Positions 24,562-34,099 of a stretch of DNA of 53,133 nucleotides are shown one piece after another; within the stretch, counting starts at the first letter, position 1, and each line of letters starts with the position of its first letter. Position numbers and translations under genes: made by a program. Under the pieces are notes generated by a model. That model made no database searches. It was not told the origin of the DNA and saw nothing but the letters and a program-made list of their open reading frames with translations. The stretch lies in the NCBI GenBank assembly GCA_030596395.1, contig JAUVKF010000012.1:1-53133 (forward strand), written 5' to 3'. This DNA is from Chlorobiota bacterium (lineage in GTDB: Bacteria; Bacteroidota; Bacteroidia; Bacteroidales; F082).

Positions 24562-27288
24562 TCAGCCGCATTTTGAATGTCCGCATGATTTACATGTCAG
24601 ACAACCATCCTCATAAACAACTGTTTCTTCGCCACATTCGGGGCATTTTGTATCTGCTGAGGTGCCATTGGGAACATACCGCTTTAAAGCCCTGACCACA
24701 CCATTTTTCCAGGTGTTGATATTGTCTTCTTCAACAGTGAGGTTGCCAATTAATTCAATTACATAAGGTATAGGCATACCGTGGCGAAGCACACCGGAGA
24801 TCAGTTTTGCATAATTCCAGTATTCTTTTTCAAACGAACGTGACAATCCCTCAAAGGTCACTTTATATCCGTGCTTGTCTTTAAACTGGAAATCGTAACG
24901 AGTTGGTTCGTCCTTTACCTTTGTTTTAATTACCCATCCATTTTCAACCCAGGGTGGCAGAAAAAAGTCTTCGGAAAGACCGGTAAATATTTCGTAAGGT
25001 TTGTTGTTGATCTTGCCAATTACTGCCAGCCATTTTTCGTAGTTGTTCTGAAAACGAATCACATCGGCATCAATTATTTTTGGTCGCGACGGGGCTTTTG
25101 TTTCGATAAAATCGTCACCCTCTTTTTTATCATTACTGACCAATACACCTGATCGTGATCCTTCGCGATAGATGGTCATTCCTTTGCATCCGCTTTCCCA
25201 GGCAGTCAGGTAGATGTCGCTTATCAAATCTTCAGTAGCATCTTTGGGCACATTAACAGTAACACTTATTGAATGGTCAACCCATTTCTGTATGTCACCC
25301 TGCATTTTTACTTTATTTACCCAGTCGATATCAGCAGATGTAGCTTTGTGGTAAGGAGACTTTTTAATTATGTTTTGCAGTTCTTCATCAGATTTATCCT
25401 TAACCTCAGCAACGTCATAACCTTTCTCTCTGAGCCACATTTCAAATTTAGGATGGAATACATTGTATTCTTCCCATGCATCGCCAACCTCATCAATAAA
25501 AGTAATATTAACGTTTTTATCGTTTGGGTTTACTTTGCGCCGGCGTTTATAAGAAACCATAAATACTGGCTCAATACCTGATGTGGTTTGTGTGCAAATA
25601 CTTACACTACCTGTTGGGGCAATTGTGAGCATCGCAATGTTACGCCTTCCTGTTTTGGTCATTTTTTTATAAACACCTGGCGCATTCTCTTTAATCCTTT
25701 CAATAAACGGGTTGCCTTCTTCTTTTTCTGCATTGTATATAGGAAAAGCACCTCTTTCTTCTGCAAGATTAACAGAGGATCTGTAAGTTTCTATGGCGAG
25801 AAGTTTGTGTACTTCCGTTGAAAATTTAATGGCGTCTTTTGATCCATATCGCAATCCCAGTGCAGCGAGCATGTCGCCCTCTGCTGTAATACCAATGCCT
25901 GTTCTTCTGCCTTTTACTGTCTTCTCCTTTATATTTTCCCACAACCTTCTTTCAACCAGTTTTAATTCTTCAGATTCAGGGTCGGTATTGATCTTATTCA
26001 GAATAGCAACAATTTTTTCAACTTCCATATCAATGATGTCGTCCATCATCCGCTGTGCGATATGAGCATGTTTGATAAACAGGTCGCCATTAAAATAAGC
26101 CTCTTTCGAAAATGGCTTTTCCACATAGCTAAACAAGTTTATTGCCAGAAGACGACAACTGTCGTATGGACACAATGGAATTTCACCGCAGGGATTGGTC
26201 GAAACGGTTTCAAATCCTTCATCGGCATAACGGTCGGGAATAGCTTCACGGGTAACAGTATCCCAGAATAATATGCCCGGTTCAGCTGATGACCATGCAT
26301 TGTGAACAATCTTATCCCACAACTGGCGGGCTTCGATATCTTTAACAACTTTCGGATTTTCGGATTTTACAGGATATTGCTGCCGGTAGGAGGTTCCTTC
26401 TTTAACGGACTTCATGAAATCATCATCAATTTTAACAGAGATGTTTGCTCCTGTTACCTTACCTTCCTCCATTTTAGCATTAATAAAATGTTCGGCATCC
26501 GGATGCTTAACGTCTATACTGAGCATCAATGCGCCACGTCGTCCATCCTGCGCCACTTCCCTGGTTGAATTGGAATAACGTTCCATAAAAGGTACCACAC
26601 CGGTTGAAGTGAGTGCTGAATTTTTAACAGGGCTTCCTCCGGGTCTGATATGTGTGAGGTCGTGCCCAACGCCGCCTCTTCTTTTCATCAGTTGCACCTG
26701 TTCCTGGTCAATTTTAAGGATGCCACCATATGAGTCGGAATCGCCATCGTTCCCAATTACAAAACAATTGGAAAGTGAAGAAGCCTGAAATGTATTGCCA
26801 ATTCCAGCCATCGGGCTACCCTGTGGAACGATATACCTGAACTTGTTAATTACTTCGAATATCTCTTTTTCAGTAAGCGGATTTGGATAATTGTTTTCAA
26901 TGCGGGCAACCTCACCGGCAATGCGATGGTGCATATCATCAGGTGTTAACTCATAAATGTTCCCATCGCTATCTTTTAATGCATATTTATTCATCCACAC
27001 GTTAGCTGCCAGCTCATCACCCTCAAAATATTCTATAGCCGCTGATATAACTTCCTTATGGGTGTATTTTTTCCGGGTTGCCTCGATTTTTTCCTTTTTT
27101 GAATCTTTGGAATTATTTTTGCTCTTTAAAGCCGAAGTAATTTCACTGGTGCTTATATCCATCTCTGACCTGGTTCTTTCTTCATATACTTTATCATAAA
27201 ATCTCTTTACTTCAGGCGGTTTTATGTTCTCGTCTTTTAATTGTTTCGTTGTGCGCGAATCGTAACTCATAAACAAACTATGTTCCAT
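24562..27288 (-). CDS. nrdJ: adenosylcobalamin-dependent (class II) ribonucleotide reductase
   Basis: The enzyme makes deoxyribonucleotides, using vitamin B12 to form the thiyl radical, so it works with or without oxygen. The 908-residue protein has SLSNCFVIGN with C175, KRRGGVGHDLTHIRP, the catalytic loop STNPCGEIPLCPYDSC (N365, C367, E369) and a PTGSVSICTQTTSGIEP stretch. It has a zinc-ribbon tail with CPECGEE and CLTCKSCG, used for re-reduction of the active site. The start is either the ATG at 27288 or the one six codons later (MSYDSR). No cobalamin riboswitch could be seen upstream. No nrdA/nrdB genes are in the window. Confidence 0.95.
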   Translation of the reverse strand: MEHSLFMSYDSRTTKQLKDENIKPPEVKRFYDKVYEERTRSEMDISTSEITSALKSKNNSKDSKKEKIEATRKKYTHKEVISAAIEYFEGDELAANVWMNKYALKDSDGNIYELTPDDMHHRIAGEVARIENNYPNPLTEKEIFEVINKFRYIVPQGSPMAGIGNTFQASSLSNCFVIGNDGDSDSYGGILKIDQEQVQLMKRRGGVGHDLTHIRPGGSPVKNSALTSTGVVPFMERYSNSTREVAQDGRRGALMLSIDVKHPDAEHFINAKMEEGKVTGANISVKIDDDFMKSVKEGTSYRQQYPVKSENPKVVKDIEARQLWDKIVHNAWSSAEPGILFWDTVTREAIPDRYADEGFETVSTNPCGEIPLCPYDSCRLLAINLFSYVEKPFSKEAYFNGDLFIKHAHIAQRMMDDIIDMEVEKIVAILNKINTDPESEELKLVERRLWENIKEKTVKGRRTGIGITAEGDMLAALGLRYGSKDAIKFSTEVHKLLAIETYRSSVNLAEERGAFPIYNAEKEEGNPFIERIKENAPGVYKKMTKTGRRNIAMLTIAPTGSVSICTQTTSGIEPVFMVSYKRRRKVNPNDKNVNITFIDEVGDAWEEYNVFHPKFEMWLREKGYDVAEVKDKSDEELQNIIKKSPYHKATSADIDWVNKVKMQGDIQKWVDHSISVTVNVPKDATEDLISDIYLTAWESGCKGMTIYREGSRSGVLVSNDKKEGDDFIETKAPSRPKIIDADVIRFQNNYEKWLAVIGKINNKPYEIFTGLSEDFFLPPWVENGWVIKTKVKDEPTRYDFQFKDKHGYKVTFEGLSRSFEKEYWNYAKLISGVLRHGMPIPYVIELIGNLTVEEDNINTWKNGVVRALKRYVPNGTSADTKCPECGEETVVYEDGCLTCKSCGHSKCG

Positions 27289-27662
27289 GTAAATATTTCC
27301 TGTTTGCTTTTTGTTAAAGGTTAAAAAGTTTATTATTAGATTGTTACTGAAAAGAAGAAGATATCTTTAGAAGGATGCAATATACGATCAAAATCAAATT
27401 AGTTTGGCTTTAAATTATTAACAAGGGGGGGTGGAAAAGTAATAATAGGGTATGAATTAAGCCATTAGATACTTAAAATAAATTAATTTTTTTTTTCATG
27501 CTTTTTTGGCACAATTTTACCTGCTATCAGGATTGAATATTTAAGTGATTCAAAACCAATTTAATCCTTTTTTATTGGGGGTTGATTTGATGGGAAAACC
27601 TACTTTTTTTAAAAATGCCAATTTATTTTATTGTTAATATTTTATGAAATAAGATTTGCTGT
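27289..27662. other. 374-bp AT-rich intergenic region, nothing recognised
   Basis: This spacer lies upstream of nrdJ and downstream of the large barrel protein gene. It contains a G7 run near 27424 and a T-rich stretch near 27487. I see no convincing hairpin terminator, riboswitch or minus-strand TAnnTTTG box. The nrdJ promoter must be here or nearby, but I cannot place it. Confidence 0.5.
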
Positions 27663-30600
27663 CTAAAAATCGAGACTTAATGACACATAAAATACTGGTT
27701 TGTTTACTTGATAATCTTCTACACCCCAGGCGACATCTCCCCGGATATAATAACCCAACAGATGGATACGTGCCCCGAAGCCAAATCCTCCAACGATAGG
27801 TTCTTTTTGAATCTCAACAGAAATATGCAAAGGGCCACTATCGACATATCTTGTGTATAAAGAATTCTCGGGCGAATACGGACTAAGTCCGGTCCAGGCG
27901 GTGCCTATATCACCAAATGCAACAAATTGAAAATTCCTTAAAAAGCTTGAACCGAGTGGTGCTTTCGAAAAATATTGAAATATAGGAAAACGTAGTTCTG
28001 AATTTATTACCAGAAAATTATTTCCGTTCCTGATATTTTGATGAAATCCACGCATATTTGTAGCAAGGGTTTGATAGGCATAATTCATGGAGTAATCAAT
28101 AGGGGTTTCCATATTAAATTTTGGAGTAATCCAGTTATCAACTCCTCCCATATAATAAATTAGTGGGCTTGCACCAAACGAAGTGCTTCCTGCAATACGG
28201 TTTGCCCATATAAAGTTTCTGTGGATTTTTGTGTAATGCCTGATATCAAAACCCAATACCGAAAGATTTTGTTTTTGTTGTTGCGGAATATATTTATACT
28301 CCGCCATCTCACCAACCATGCTAAAGTATTCAGCAAATAATTTGTAGCGTGTTCCTTTGTACAAATTCATACCAAGCGTACGTGTATTGTCGAATACCAA
28401 TTCAGCTTTGGCACTCAGCCAGTTGTAATAGTGGTTCGGAAAATTAAGGCTCAGCTGATCGATACCCATTACATTGATCATTTCATTACGGTATGTTAAA
28501 GTACCCCTCAGGCTTAATGCCTCATTGAATGGATATTTTAAAATGTAAAAAAGTTCATGCGTATATACTCTTCCGATATAAGGCGAGTTAACAAACCGTA
28601 CATCAATTGAATTTCTGTGGAATATTATTTCTTTGTCGAGCCGGTTCCTTAAATTTGAATAGCTAAACAAATATTCATTATTAACCAGGCTAAGGTTTAG
28701 CCTAACCCCTCCAACCAGTCGGCGGTCTTCCATCAGGTCGGTAACGCCAACCTGAAAATTCAATTGAAATCCAGCGAATTGGTAAATGGGTCCGGCTCCA
28801 CCGGTAAAAGGTTGGTAACTGTAATTAACATAATTGAAATCAATTTGCGAAACCAGGTTGTTGATAAAATACTCTACCCTGTAGTTTCTTCTCTTCGGTA
28901 TTGTTAATTCATCATCATCGTAATATTCACCTATATCCTCAACAATAACAGGATAGCCTTCTTTGCTAACTTTTTTCCTTGATTTCGACCGTGGTTTTCC
29001 GATGGTTTCATTTCCATTGTTATCAAGATAAACCATGTGGAATTTTTTGAATTTTGTTTTAGGAACACGTTTCTCCTCCCTTACATCAGGTTCGTCTGTT
29101 TCAGCGGCAGTTTCAGAAGGTTGCGGTTTTTGAATTTTCGTTTTGGCCAGTTCTTTGTTATATTCTTTTTTCATATACTCCATGAACCGGGTGTTGGGGA
29201 GTTTCCTTTCGGGAAGGCTTGAAAAAGCTGGAATGTCTTCAATAACAATGCGATATAAATTATTTTCGTAATAGACGAATGATCTTTTGCCTGACTGCAG
29301 GGATGTATTGATCTGTGAAAGATTCCTGCTGTAATTGGTAACAGCTTTGGAATGGGTAAAATACCTGTAGTGAATAGCTGTATCCACCGAACTTACCGTA
29401 CTGTCGATTACTGCATAGTAATTATTATAAATACCGTTTTCATCACTCAGGTATGAGATTGCATTAAAACCAGCATTCTCCGGCATAATTTCATTGGCCA
29501 GTGGCGTTTCGGTAATTCGTTTGAGTATGTTACTTCGGTTGTAATAATCGTAAATGAATAAATCAAAATTTTCAGGCACCTCCTTTGCCAAATCAGGTTC
29601 TTTTCCCAGGGTGTCGTTTACCCGGTTGGAGCTGAAAACAATTTGACTTGAGTTGTTGATGAAACGTGGATTTAATTCTGAATATATATCATTGGTTATT
29701 CTGTTAAAGGAACTGGCCGCAATATTAAAAACAAATACGTCGCTCTGACCCTGCTTAACTGCTGAGGTAACCAGGAAGCGGCCATTATCAGAGTAAGCCA
29801 TATCGGTTATTTTCTGTACTTCATAGATATTTTGTTTCGAGAATTTCTTCTCTTCCACATCGTAAAAGTAAATACGGGGCAGGCCTTTTTCCTCAACCAT
29901 TATTGCTAACAATTTCCCGGTAGGGTGCCAGGCTATCAAGGGGTAGCTGTAATCGGTTTTTGTATCGATCATAACCCCATTTTTCAGTAGTTTCTTTTTC
30001 TTTCCGGTTTCCAGGTTATAGAGAAAAATCTTGTATTTACCCAATTCATTTGAAGTATAAGCAAGGTATTTTCCAAAAGGGCTTATGGTTGGCCTTCCGT
30101 AAACTACGTCCTTTTTATACTTGATAGGGAGCAAAGTTTGCGGATGAACTTCATTATTGACATACTGCTCATTTTCTTTTTTATAAAAATTCTTCCATTC
30201 CTCAATTACCGATTTGAAAGGAAGTCCGATAACGTACAAAAACCCTTTGTTTATGCTGTTGCTCACGCTGGTCATGTGAATGATGTTGCTTACAGCTGCC
30301 CGTCCGTAAAGCATAGCAATGTATCTCCACAACGAATGCCCCGCATAAACGGCATCTTTTCCGGCAAGGTTATTTACTTTGTTGTATCTGCCTGACAGTA
30401 TCCCATCGCGCACCCTGTTATCAAATTCAACATCCCATTCATTGCTCAAATACGAGATTATGCCAATCCGATACCAGTCGGGAATGGAAAAGAACGTGGA
30501 TGATTTTACCTGCTGGCCCAGCGTGCCGCCAAACATCATCTGGTTAAACAATACTTCGGCTATGCCCGACCTGATTTGTTTTTGGAAATTTACATGGTTT

Positions 30601-31025
30601 CCATCGAAATACAAAAACACTTTAGAACCGATAATATGTGTTATACCTCCTGTGTTATAGCTTGTTTCTGTTAACAATCCGATATTGCTTTGCTTCAGGT
30701 CGGTCAGGTTATTAAAAACAATAAACTGTATCCTTTTGTCAAGCCCGCTTTCAATTTTCGACTCCATCAAAGGAATTTGGTCATTGGCATACCGGGCCGC
30801 AAACTGGGCAAGTTCCTGGCCGTTTAAATAGTAATACGTGTCAAAATCGGGAAATTTATAGTAAAGCCACAAGAACTCATTGTATTGCACCCGGTTTTTG
30901 CCGAAAGTCATGTTTGAGCCATTGTAAAACTGAGCGCTTAAACCAAGGGTAAATAGTGAAAAAACCAATGTTAACAAAGGTTTCCTCAGAAACTGTTTAT
31001 ATGTAGGTGTTTTCAGAAAAGTCAC
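27663..31025 (-). CDS. exported pseudopeptidase/beta-propeller/outer-membrane barrel fusion protein
   Basis: The protein of about 1120 residues has three parts. A signal peptide with LSA|Q precedes an N-terminal region to about residue 285 that resembles the peptidase MA-like (gluzincin) domain. It has HSLWRYIAMLYGRAAVSNII and FKSVIEEWKNFY, but at the expected HExxH position it reads GIAEVLFNQMMFGG, so the zinc motif is lost. Residues of about 300-590 form a TolB/WD40-like propeller (ISPFGKYLAYTSNELGKYKI, IAWHPTGKLLAIM). A charged linker follows, then a C-terminal Omp85/BamA-like barrel ending FYVSLSLDF. I start at GTG 31025, because a TTG at 31067 lies in a probable promoter. It probably sits in the outer membrane. 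Its role is unknown. Confidence 0.8.
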   Translation of the reverse strand: MTFLKTPTYKQFLRKPLLTLVFSLFTLGLSAQFYNGSNMTFGKNRVQYNEFLWLYYKFPDFDTYYYLNGQELAQFAARYANDQIPLMESKIESGLDKRIQFIVFNNLTDLKQSNIGLLTETSYNTGGITHIIGSKVFLYFDGNHVNFQKQIRSGIAEVLFNQMMFGGTLGQQVKSSTFFSIPDWYRIGIISYLSNEWDVEFDNRVRDGILSGRYNKVNNLAGKDAVYAGHSLWRYIAMLYGRAAVSNIIHMTSVSNSINKGFLYVIGLPFKSVIEEWKNFYKKENEQYVNNEVHPQTLLPIKYKKDVVYGRPTISPFGKYLAYTSNELGKYKIFLYNLETGKKKKLLKNGVMIDTKTDYSYPLIAWHPTGKLLAIMVEEKGLPRIYFYDVEEKKFSKQNIYEVQKITDMAYSDNGRFLVTSAVKQGQSDVFVFNIAASSFNRITNDIYSELNPRFINNSSQIVFSSNRVNDTLGKEPDLAKEVPENFDLFIYDYYNRSNILKRITETPLANEIMPENAGFNAISYLSDENGIYNNYYAVIDSTVSSVDTAIHYRYFTHSKAVTNYSRNLSQINTSLQSGKRSFVYYENNLYRIVIEDIPAFSSLPERKLPNTRFMEYMKKEYNKELAKTKIQKPQPSETAAETDEPDVREEKRVPKTKFKKFHMVYLDNNGNETIGKPRSKSRKKVSKEGYPVIVEDIGEYYDDDELTIPKRRNYRVEYFINNLVSQIDFNYVNYSYQPFTGGAGPIYQFAGFQLNFQVGVTDLMEDRRLVGGVRLNLSLVNNEYLFSYSNLRNRLDKEIIFHRNSIDVRFVNSPYIGRVYTHELFYILKYPFNEALSLRGTLTYRNEMINVMGIDQLSLNFPNHYYNWLSAKAELVFDNTRTLGMNLYKGTRYKLFAEYFSMVGEMAEYKYIPQQQKQNLSVLGFDIRHYTKIHRNFIWANRIAGSTSFGASPLIYYMGGVDNWITPKFNMETPIDYSMNYAYQTLATNMRGFHQNIRNGNNFLVINSELRFPIFQYFSKAPLGSSFLRNFQFVAFGDIGTAWTGLSPYSPENSLYTRYVDSGPLHISVEIQKEPIVGGFGFGARIHLLGYYIRGDVAWGVEDYQVNKPVFYVSLSLDF

Positions 31026-31186
31026 CAATAAAGCTTCATTAAGACTTAAAAAGCTAAAATATAACAAATTTTAAGCCGAAATAGTATTCTACTTATATCA
31101 TTTAAACAGCGTTTAGCCTGTTAAAGTTGCCGTTTTGTGTGGTATCGTTAATCCTTATACTTTTGAGGACGAAAACATCCTTAATT

Positions 31187-31834
31187 ATGATAACAGTAAA
31201 ACGATTCCCTTACAACCTTTTCCAGGTAAATACTTTTGTACTGCATGATGAAACCAAAGAATGCATAATTATTGATGCTGGTATGGATGACCCGATGGAA
31301 GAAAATGAATTATTAAATTACATTGAATCATTAGATTTAAAGCCGGTATTGCTGGTGCTTACCCATGCTCATATTGATCATATTTTAGGAAATAATTATA
31401 CCGCGGAGAAATACAACATATCGCTTGCTGCACACCCTGATTGTGTGCCCTTTATTTCCAGGGCACCTGTTTACGCGCAAACCTTTGGTGTTAATATCGA
31501 AAACCCAAAAGAGATAGATCAATTTCTGGATGAAGCCAGGGATTTAAAATTTGGAAATTCAAAACTAAAAATACTTCATACACCTGGCCATGCTGATGGT
31601 AGCCTTTGTTTTTATTCTGAGGAAGATAAATTTGTAATTACTGGTGATGTGCTGTTTAACCAGAGCATTGGCAGAACGGATTTACCAACAGGCGATTATG
31701 ACGTGTTACAAAGCAGTATCTGGGAAAAGCTTTTCACTTTACCCGATGAAACTGTTGCTTATCCGGGACATGGCCCTGAAACAACAATTGGTTTCGAAAA
31801 GATCAATAACCCTTTTGTGGCGATTGGGAGGTAA
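31187..31834 (+). CDS. metallo-beta-lactamase-fold hydrolase, glyoxalase II-like
   Basis: The 215-residue cytoplasmic protein has the complete metal-binding set of this fold: THAHIDHILG (H60, H62, D64, H65), HTPGHADGSLCFY, TGDVLFNQSIG and YPGHGPETTIGFEK. This resembles the small YcbL/GloB-like hydrolases, which act on thioesters such as S-lactoylglutathione; the substrate here is not known. I use the ATG at 31187 (MITVKRFPYN). An earlier TTG frame is open, but the family starts here. It converges on the glycosyltransferase gene across a palindrome-containing spacer. Confidence 0.9.
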   Translation: MITVKRFPYNLFQVNTFVLHDETKECIIIDAGMDDPMEENELLNYIESLDLKPVLLVLTHAHIDHILGNNYTAEKYNISLAAHPDCVPFISRAPVYAQTFGVNIENPKEIDQFLDEARDLKFGNSKLKILHTPGHADGSLCFYSEEDKFVITGDVLFNQSIGRTDLPTGDYDVLQSSIWEKLFTLPDETVAYPGHGPETTIGFEKINNPFVAIGR

Positions 31835-31856
31835 AAACCCCTCTGCCTTTGGCATC

Positions 31857-31877
31857 CCTGCCTCGCCGGCAGGCAGG
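31857..31877. repeat. GC-rich palindrome between convergent genes
   Basis: The block CCTGCCTCGCCGGCAGGCAG lies between the hydrolase and glycosyltransferase genes. It forms a strong hairpin and differs sharply in base composition from its surroundings. It is probably a dispersed intergenic repeat. Confidence 0.55.
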
Positions 31878-31921
31878 TCCCCTTGAAAAAGGGAGAAGTT
31901 AGTTGTGTTAGTTGTTTGATC

Positions 31922-32965
31922 TCAGCGTCTTGGTTCTTGGCTCTTGTTTCTTGAGTCTCGGATTTTAGGTCTCAGGTCTAAAGTCAACTCTCTTGCCTTC
32001 TCTACTATAACTCTTTCATCTTGGTCAAGCATGCACCTAAAATGCTTTTTTGGACATTTACTAAAACCAAGTTTACTGCATGGGCGGCATTTTAAACCTT
32101 CTACCTCTGCTAAAAATGAAAGGTTTTCGTTGTCCGGTAAATACGGATACATTCCGAACTTGGGAATAGTATTTCCCCAAATGCTGATAACAGGTTTTTT
32201 GAATGCTGCAGCAATGTGCATAAGTCCTGTGTCGTTTGTGATGATCAGTTTAGCTTGTTTGACCAATGAAGCTGATTGATTCAGATTAAATAGTCCGCAG
32301 GTGTTTATTACCTTATTTGATTTAACTTTTTGATCGATCTCAGAACCCCTTTCTTTATCTTCAGGCCCGCCAAGCAACAACACGGGTAAGTGCAGTTGTT
32401 CAATTATTGAAACCACTTTTTCAACAGGTAATATCTTAGTATTGTGCCTGCCACCAATTACAAACCCGATATATCCATTTTGCAACTCCGGATATATTTC
32501 ATTGAGCCTTACTTCGTCCCCGGCAGGAATAAAATAATCCAGACCAAGAATGTCGTTTTTAAGGTTTAATTCAGTAGCTGCCTCAAAATAGCGGTCAACT
32601 ATGTGCAAATCAGGTAATATATCAATTTTAAAATTGACCAGCAACCACTTTTGTTTATTTAGTTTGGGGAAAGAAGCGGATGGTATTTTCAATTTCCGTC
32701 GCAGTTTGACTGAACGGTAATTTTTTTGCAGGTCAACCACAAAATCAAAATGCTCCGATTTCAAAATGGGTAATACTTCTTCTAAACTTTTTTTGAAAGT
32801 ATGAGATTTGTCAACATAAGGATTTTCTGAAAAAATAGTACTGTACTGTTTTTTGATTAGTACATGCAACTCACAATCCAATTGCTTTTTTAAAGCCCTG
32901 ATTATCGGTGTTGTTAGCACAATATCACCGATGGAACTAAATCGTATGACAAGGATTTTCTTCAA
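31922..32965 (-). CDS. glycosyltransferase family 9 (heptosyltransferase-like)
   Basis: Members of this family transfer heptose or related sugars to the lipopolysaccharide core at the inner face of the membrane. The 347-residue protein starts KKILVIRFSSIGDIVLTTPI and has FVVDLQKNYRSVKL, IGFVIGGRH and the nucleotide-sugar site NDTGLMHIAAAFKKPVISIWG. A cysteine cluster (CRPCSKLGFSKCPKKHFRCM) is usual in Bacteroidetes homologues. The last dozen residues, RDSRNKSQEPRR, are encoded by a heptamer tandem repeat and are probably not part of the original protein. The gene stands alone, with a long palindromic element upstream. Confidence 0.9.
   Translation of the reverse strand: MKKILVIRFSSIGDIVLTTPIIRALKKQLDCELHVLIKKQYSTIFSENPYVDKSHTFKKSLEEVLPILKSEHFDFVVDLQKNYRSVKLRRKLKIPSASFPKLNKQKWLLVNFKIDILPDLHIVDRYFEAATELNLKNDILGLDYFIPAGDEVRLNEIYPELQNGYIGFVIGGRHNTKILPVEKVVSIIEQLHLPVLLLGGPEDKERGSEIDQKVKSNKVINTCGLFNLNQSASLVKQAKLIITNDTGLMHIAAAFKKPVISIWGNTIPKFGMYPYLPDNENLSFLAEVEGLKCRPCSKLGFSKCPKKHFRCMLDQDERVIVEKARELTLDLRPKIRDSRNKSQEPRR
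31926..31970. repeat. degenerate heptamer tandem repeat (TCTTGGN) at the 3' end of the glycosyltransferase gene
   Basis: On the plus strand the units read TCTTGGT, TCTTGGC, TCTTGTT, TCTTGAG, TCTCGGA, followed by looser copies. The same heptamer forms a longer array at 47390-47463. It lies inside the coding region and sets the C-terminal sequence. Confidence 0.75.
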
Positions 32966-33317
32966 AAAAATACGTGTTTATTGCAAATTTAATTTTTTGA
33001 ATGGATAATGACATAAATCACCTTCCATCATTCCAATATTGAGTCGCTTCCGAAAAGTAACTTTCTTGCCACAAAGGTCAAAGGCACACTAATGCTAAAG
33101 CTCTGTGCTTCTTTTATTTATGATTCTTTGTGTTTTGGTGTCTTAGTGGCTTTTATTGTTTTAATTGTTTTCGGAGCGGACTCAATATTGGAATGTCAGA
33201 AATTGATTTACAGTAAATTTAAGTTGGTTTTTCATATTTCCAGCATTCAATTTGCAGAACTGAATATCGGACTATTTTTCTTTGCTAAGGTATTGGTATA
33301 AAATGGAAATATCAAAA
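32966..33317. other. 352-bp spacer containing a long nested inverted repeat
   Basis: The spacer holds a composite palindrome at 33029-33195. An open frame of 69 codons at 33092 runs across it, but has no recognisable content and is not called. The promoter of the minus-strand glycosyltransferase gene should lie near 33000 but is not obvious. Confidence 0.6.
33029..33195. repeat. 167-bp nested inverted repeat
   Basis: The outer arms are 28 bp each, 33029-33056 and 33168-33195. They start CATTCCAATATTGAGT and match on opposite strands apart from a 1-2 base shift. Inside is a second inverted pair with GCCAC at 33068 and GTGGC ending at 33150, including CACAAAG/CTTTGTG words. This is a MITE-like or composite REP-like element. 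It encodes nothing. Confidence 0.8.
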
Positions 33318-33938
33318 TTAGCGAAACTGGTAAAAGAAAGAGAGCACCAATGCATCATTAAATTGGCCATATCCCCATAAACGCCAAACATCACCGTCTA
33401 CATTTCTGGAACGGATATTCAACAAAGAAAAATTATAACGGAAATCAAATCCGTATTTTTCCTTAATTTTAAACCTGAATCCTGCATTCATCTGAAGTGT
33501 TACTCGTGCTGGTTTATTGTAATTCCCCACATCACTGATTACCTCCTCATTTTTCTTTTCATTATAACCGAATAATACACCAGCTGAAGGCCCTGCAAAA
33601 AGAGTGAACCAATCAATTTTAAAATGATAAAATACAGGTATCTCAACATAATTTACCCTGAACAAATAGGATTCATAATCATCATTTTCCGGATCAGGGT
33701 TTTTCCGGCTTCCTTTCTGAAAATACTCTAATTCAAGTTGCAAGGCAGATCTCTTTGTAAAATCCCAATTCACAAAACCACCTAAAAATATTCCTGCTTT
33801 GTTAAAGCCCGAATAGGTATCCCCGGCTACCTGCGAACCAACTAAACCAGCCATTATTCCGCCGTGGAAGCTTTGGGAAATCGTACTGTTAGTAAGATAA
33901 ATAAAGCATATTAAAAGGAATATCCTGCCTGGTTTCAT
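33318..33938 (-). CDS. outer-membrane beta-barrel protein (PorT-like family)
   Basis: The 206-residue protein has a signal peptide (cleavage TIS|Q at about residue 21) and a mature part of eight or so amphipathic strands. It fits the OMP_b-brl_2 type: HGGIMAGLVGSQVAGDTYSG near the start, ALQLELEYFQKGSRKNP, VNYVEIPVFYHFKIDWFTLF and FAGPSAGVLFGYN, ending in LSFFYQFR with a terminal aromatic-rich strand. Proteins of this type are small barrels of mostly unknown role. It is encoded alone. The promoter is not clear. Confidence 0.87.
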   Translation of the reverse strand: MKPGRIFLLICFIYLTNSTISQSFHGGIMAGLVGSQVAGDTYSGFNKAGIFLGGFVNWDFTKRSALQLELEYFQKGSRKNPDPENDDYESYLFRVNYVEIPVFYHFKIDWFTLFAGPSAGVLFGYNEKKNEEVISDVGNYNKPARVTLQMNAGFRFKIKEKYGFDFRYNFSLLNIRSRNVDGDVWRLWGYGQFNDALVLSFFYQFR

Positions 33939-34099
33939 CTTCTCTTTTTAGGTTTTCCAAAGATAGCAATCCAAATAACTTCATGAATTTTTAATGACAA
34001 ACCAAATTTTCGACATGGTAAATTCTTAACCTTAATTTAACCTCTAAAAGCTCTATCTGGCACGAAAAATTGTAATTTTACTCATTCAATTATTATCCA

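Noticed and set aside
27289-27662. Cobalamin riboswitch upstream of the B12-dependent ribonucleotide reductase
   Set aside because: No B12-box-like sequence could be found on the minus strand by eye; a covariance-model search would be decisive.
33092-33301. Open frame of 69 codons on the plus strand
   Set aside because: It overlaps the nested inverted repeat, has no recognisable protein content and no promoter or start context.
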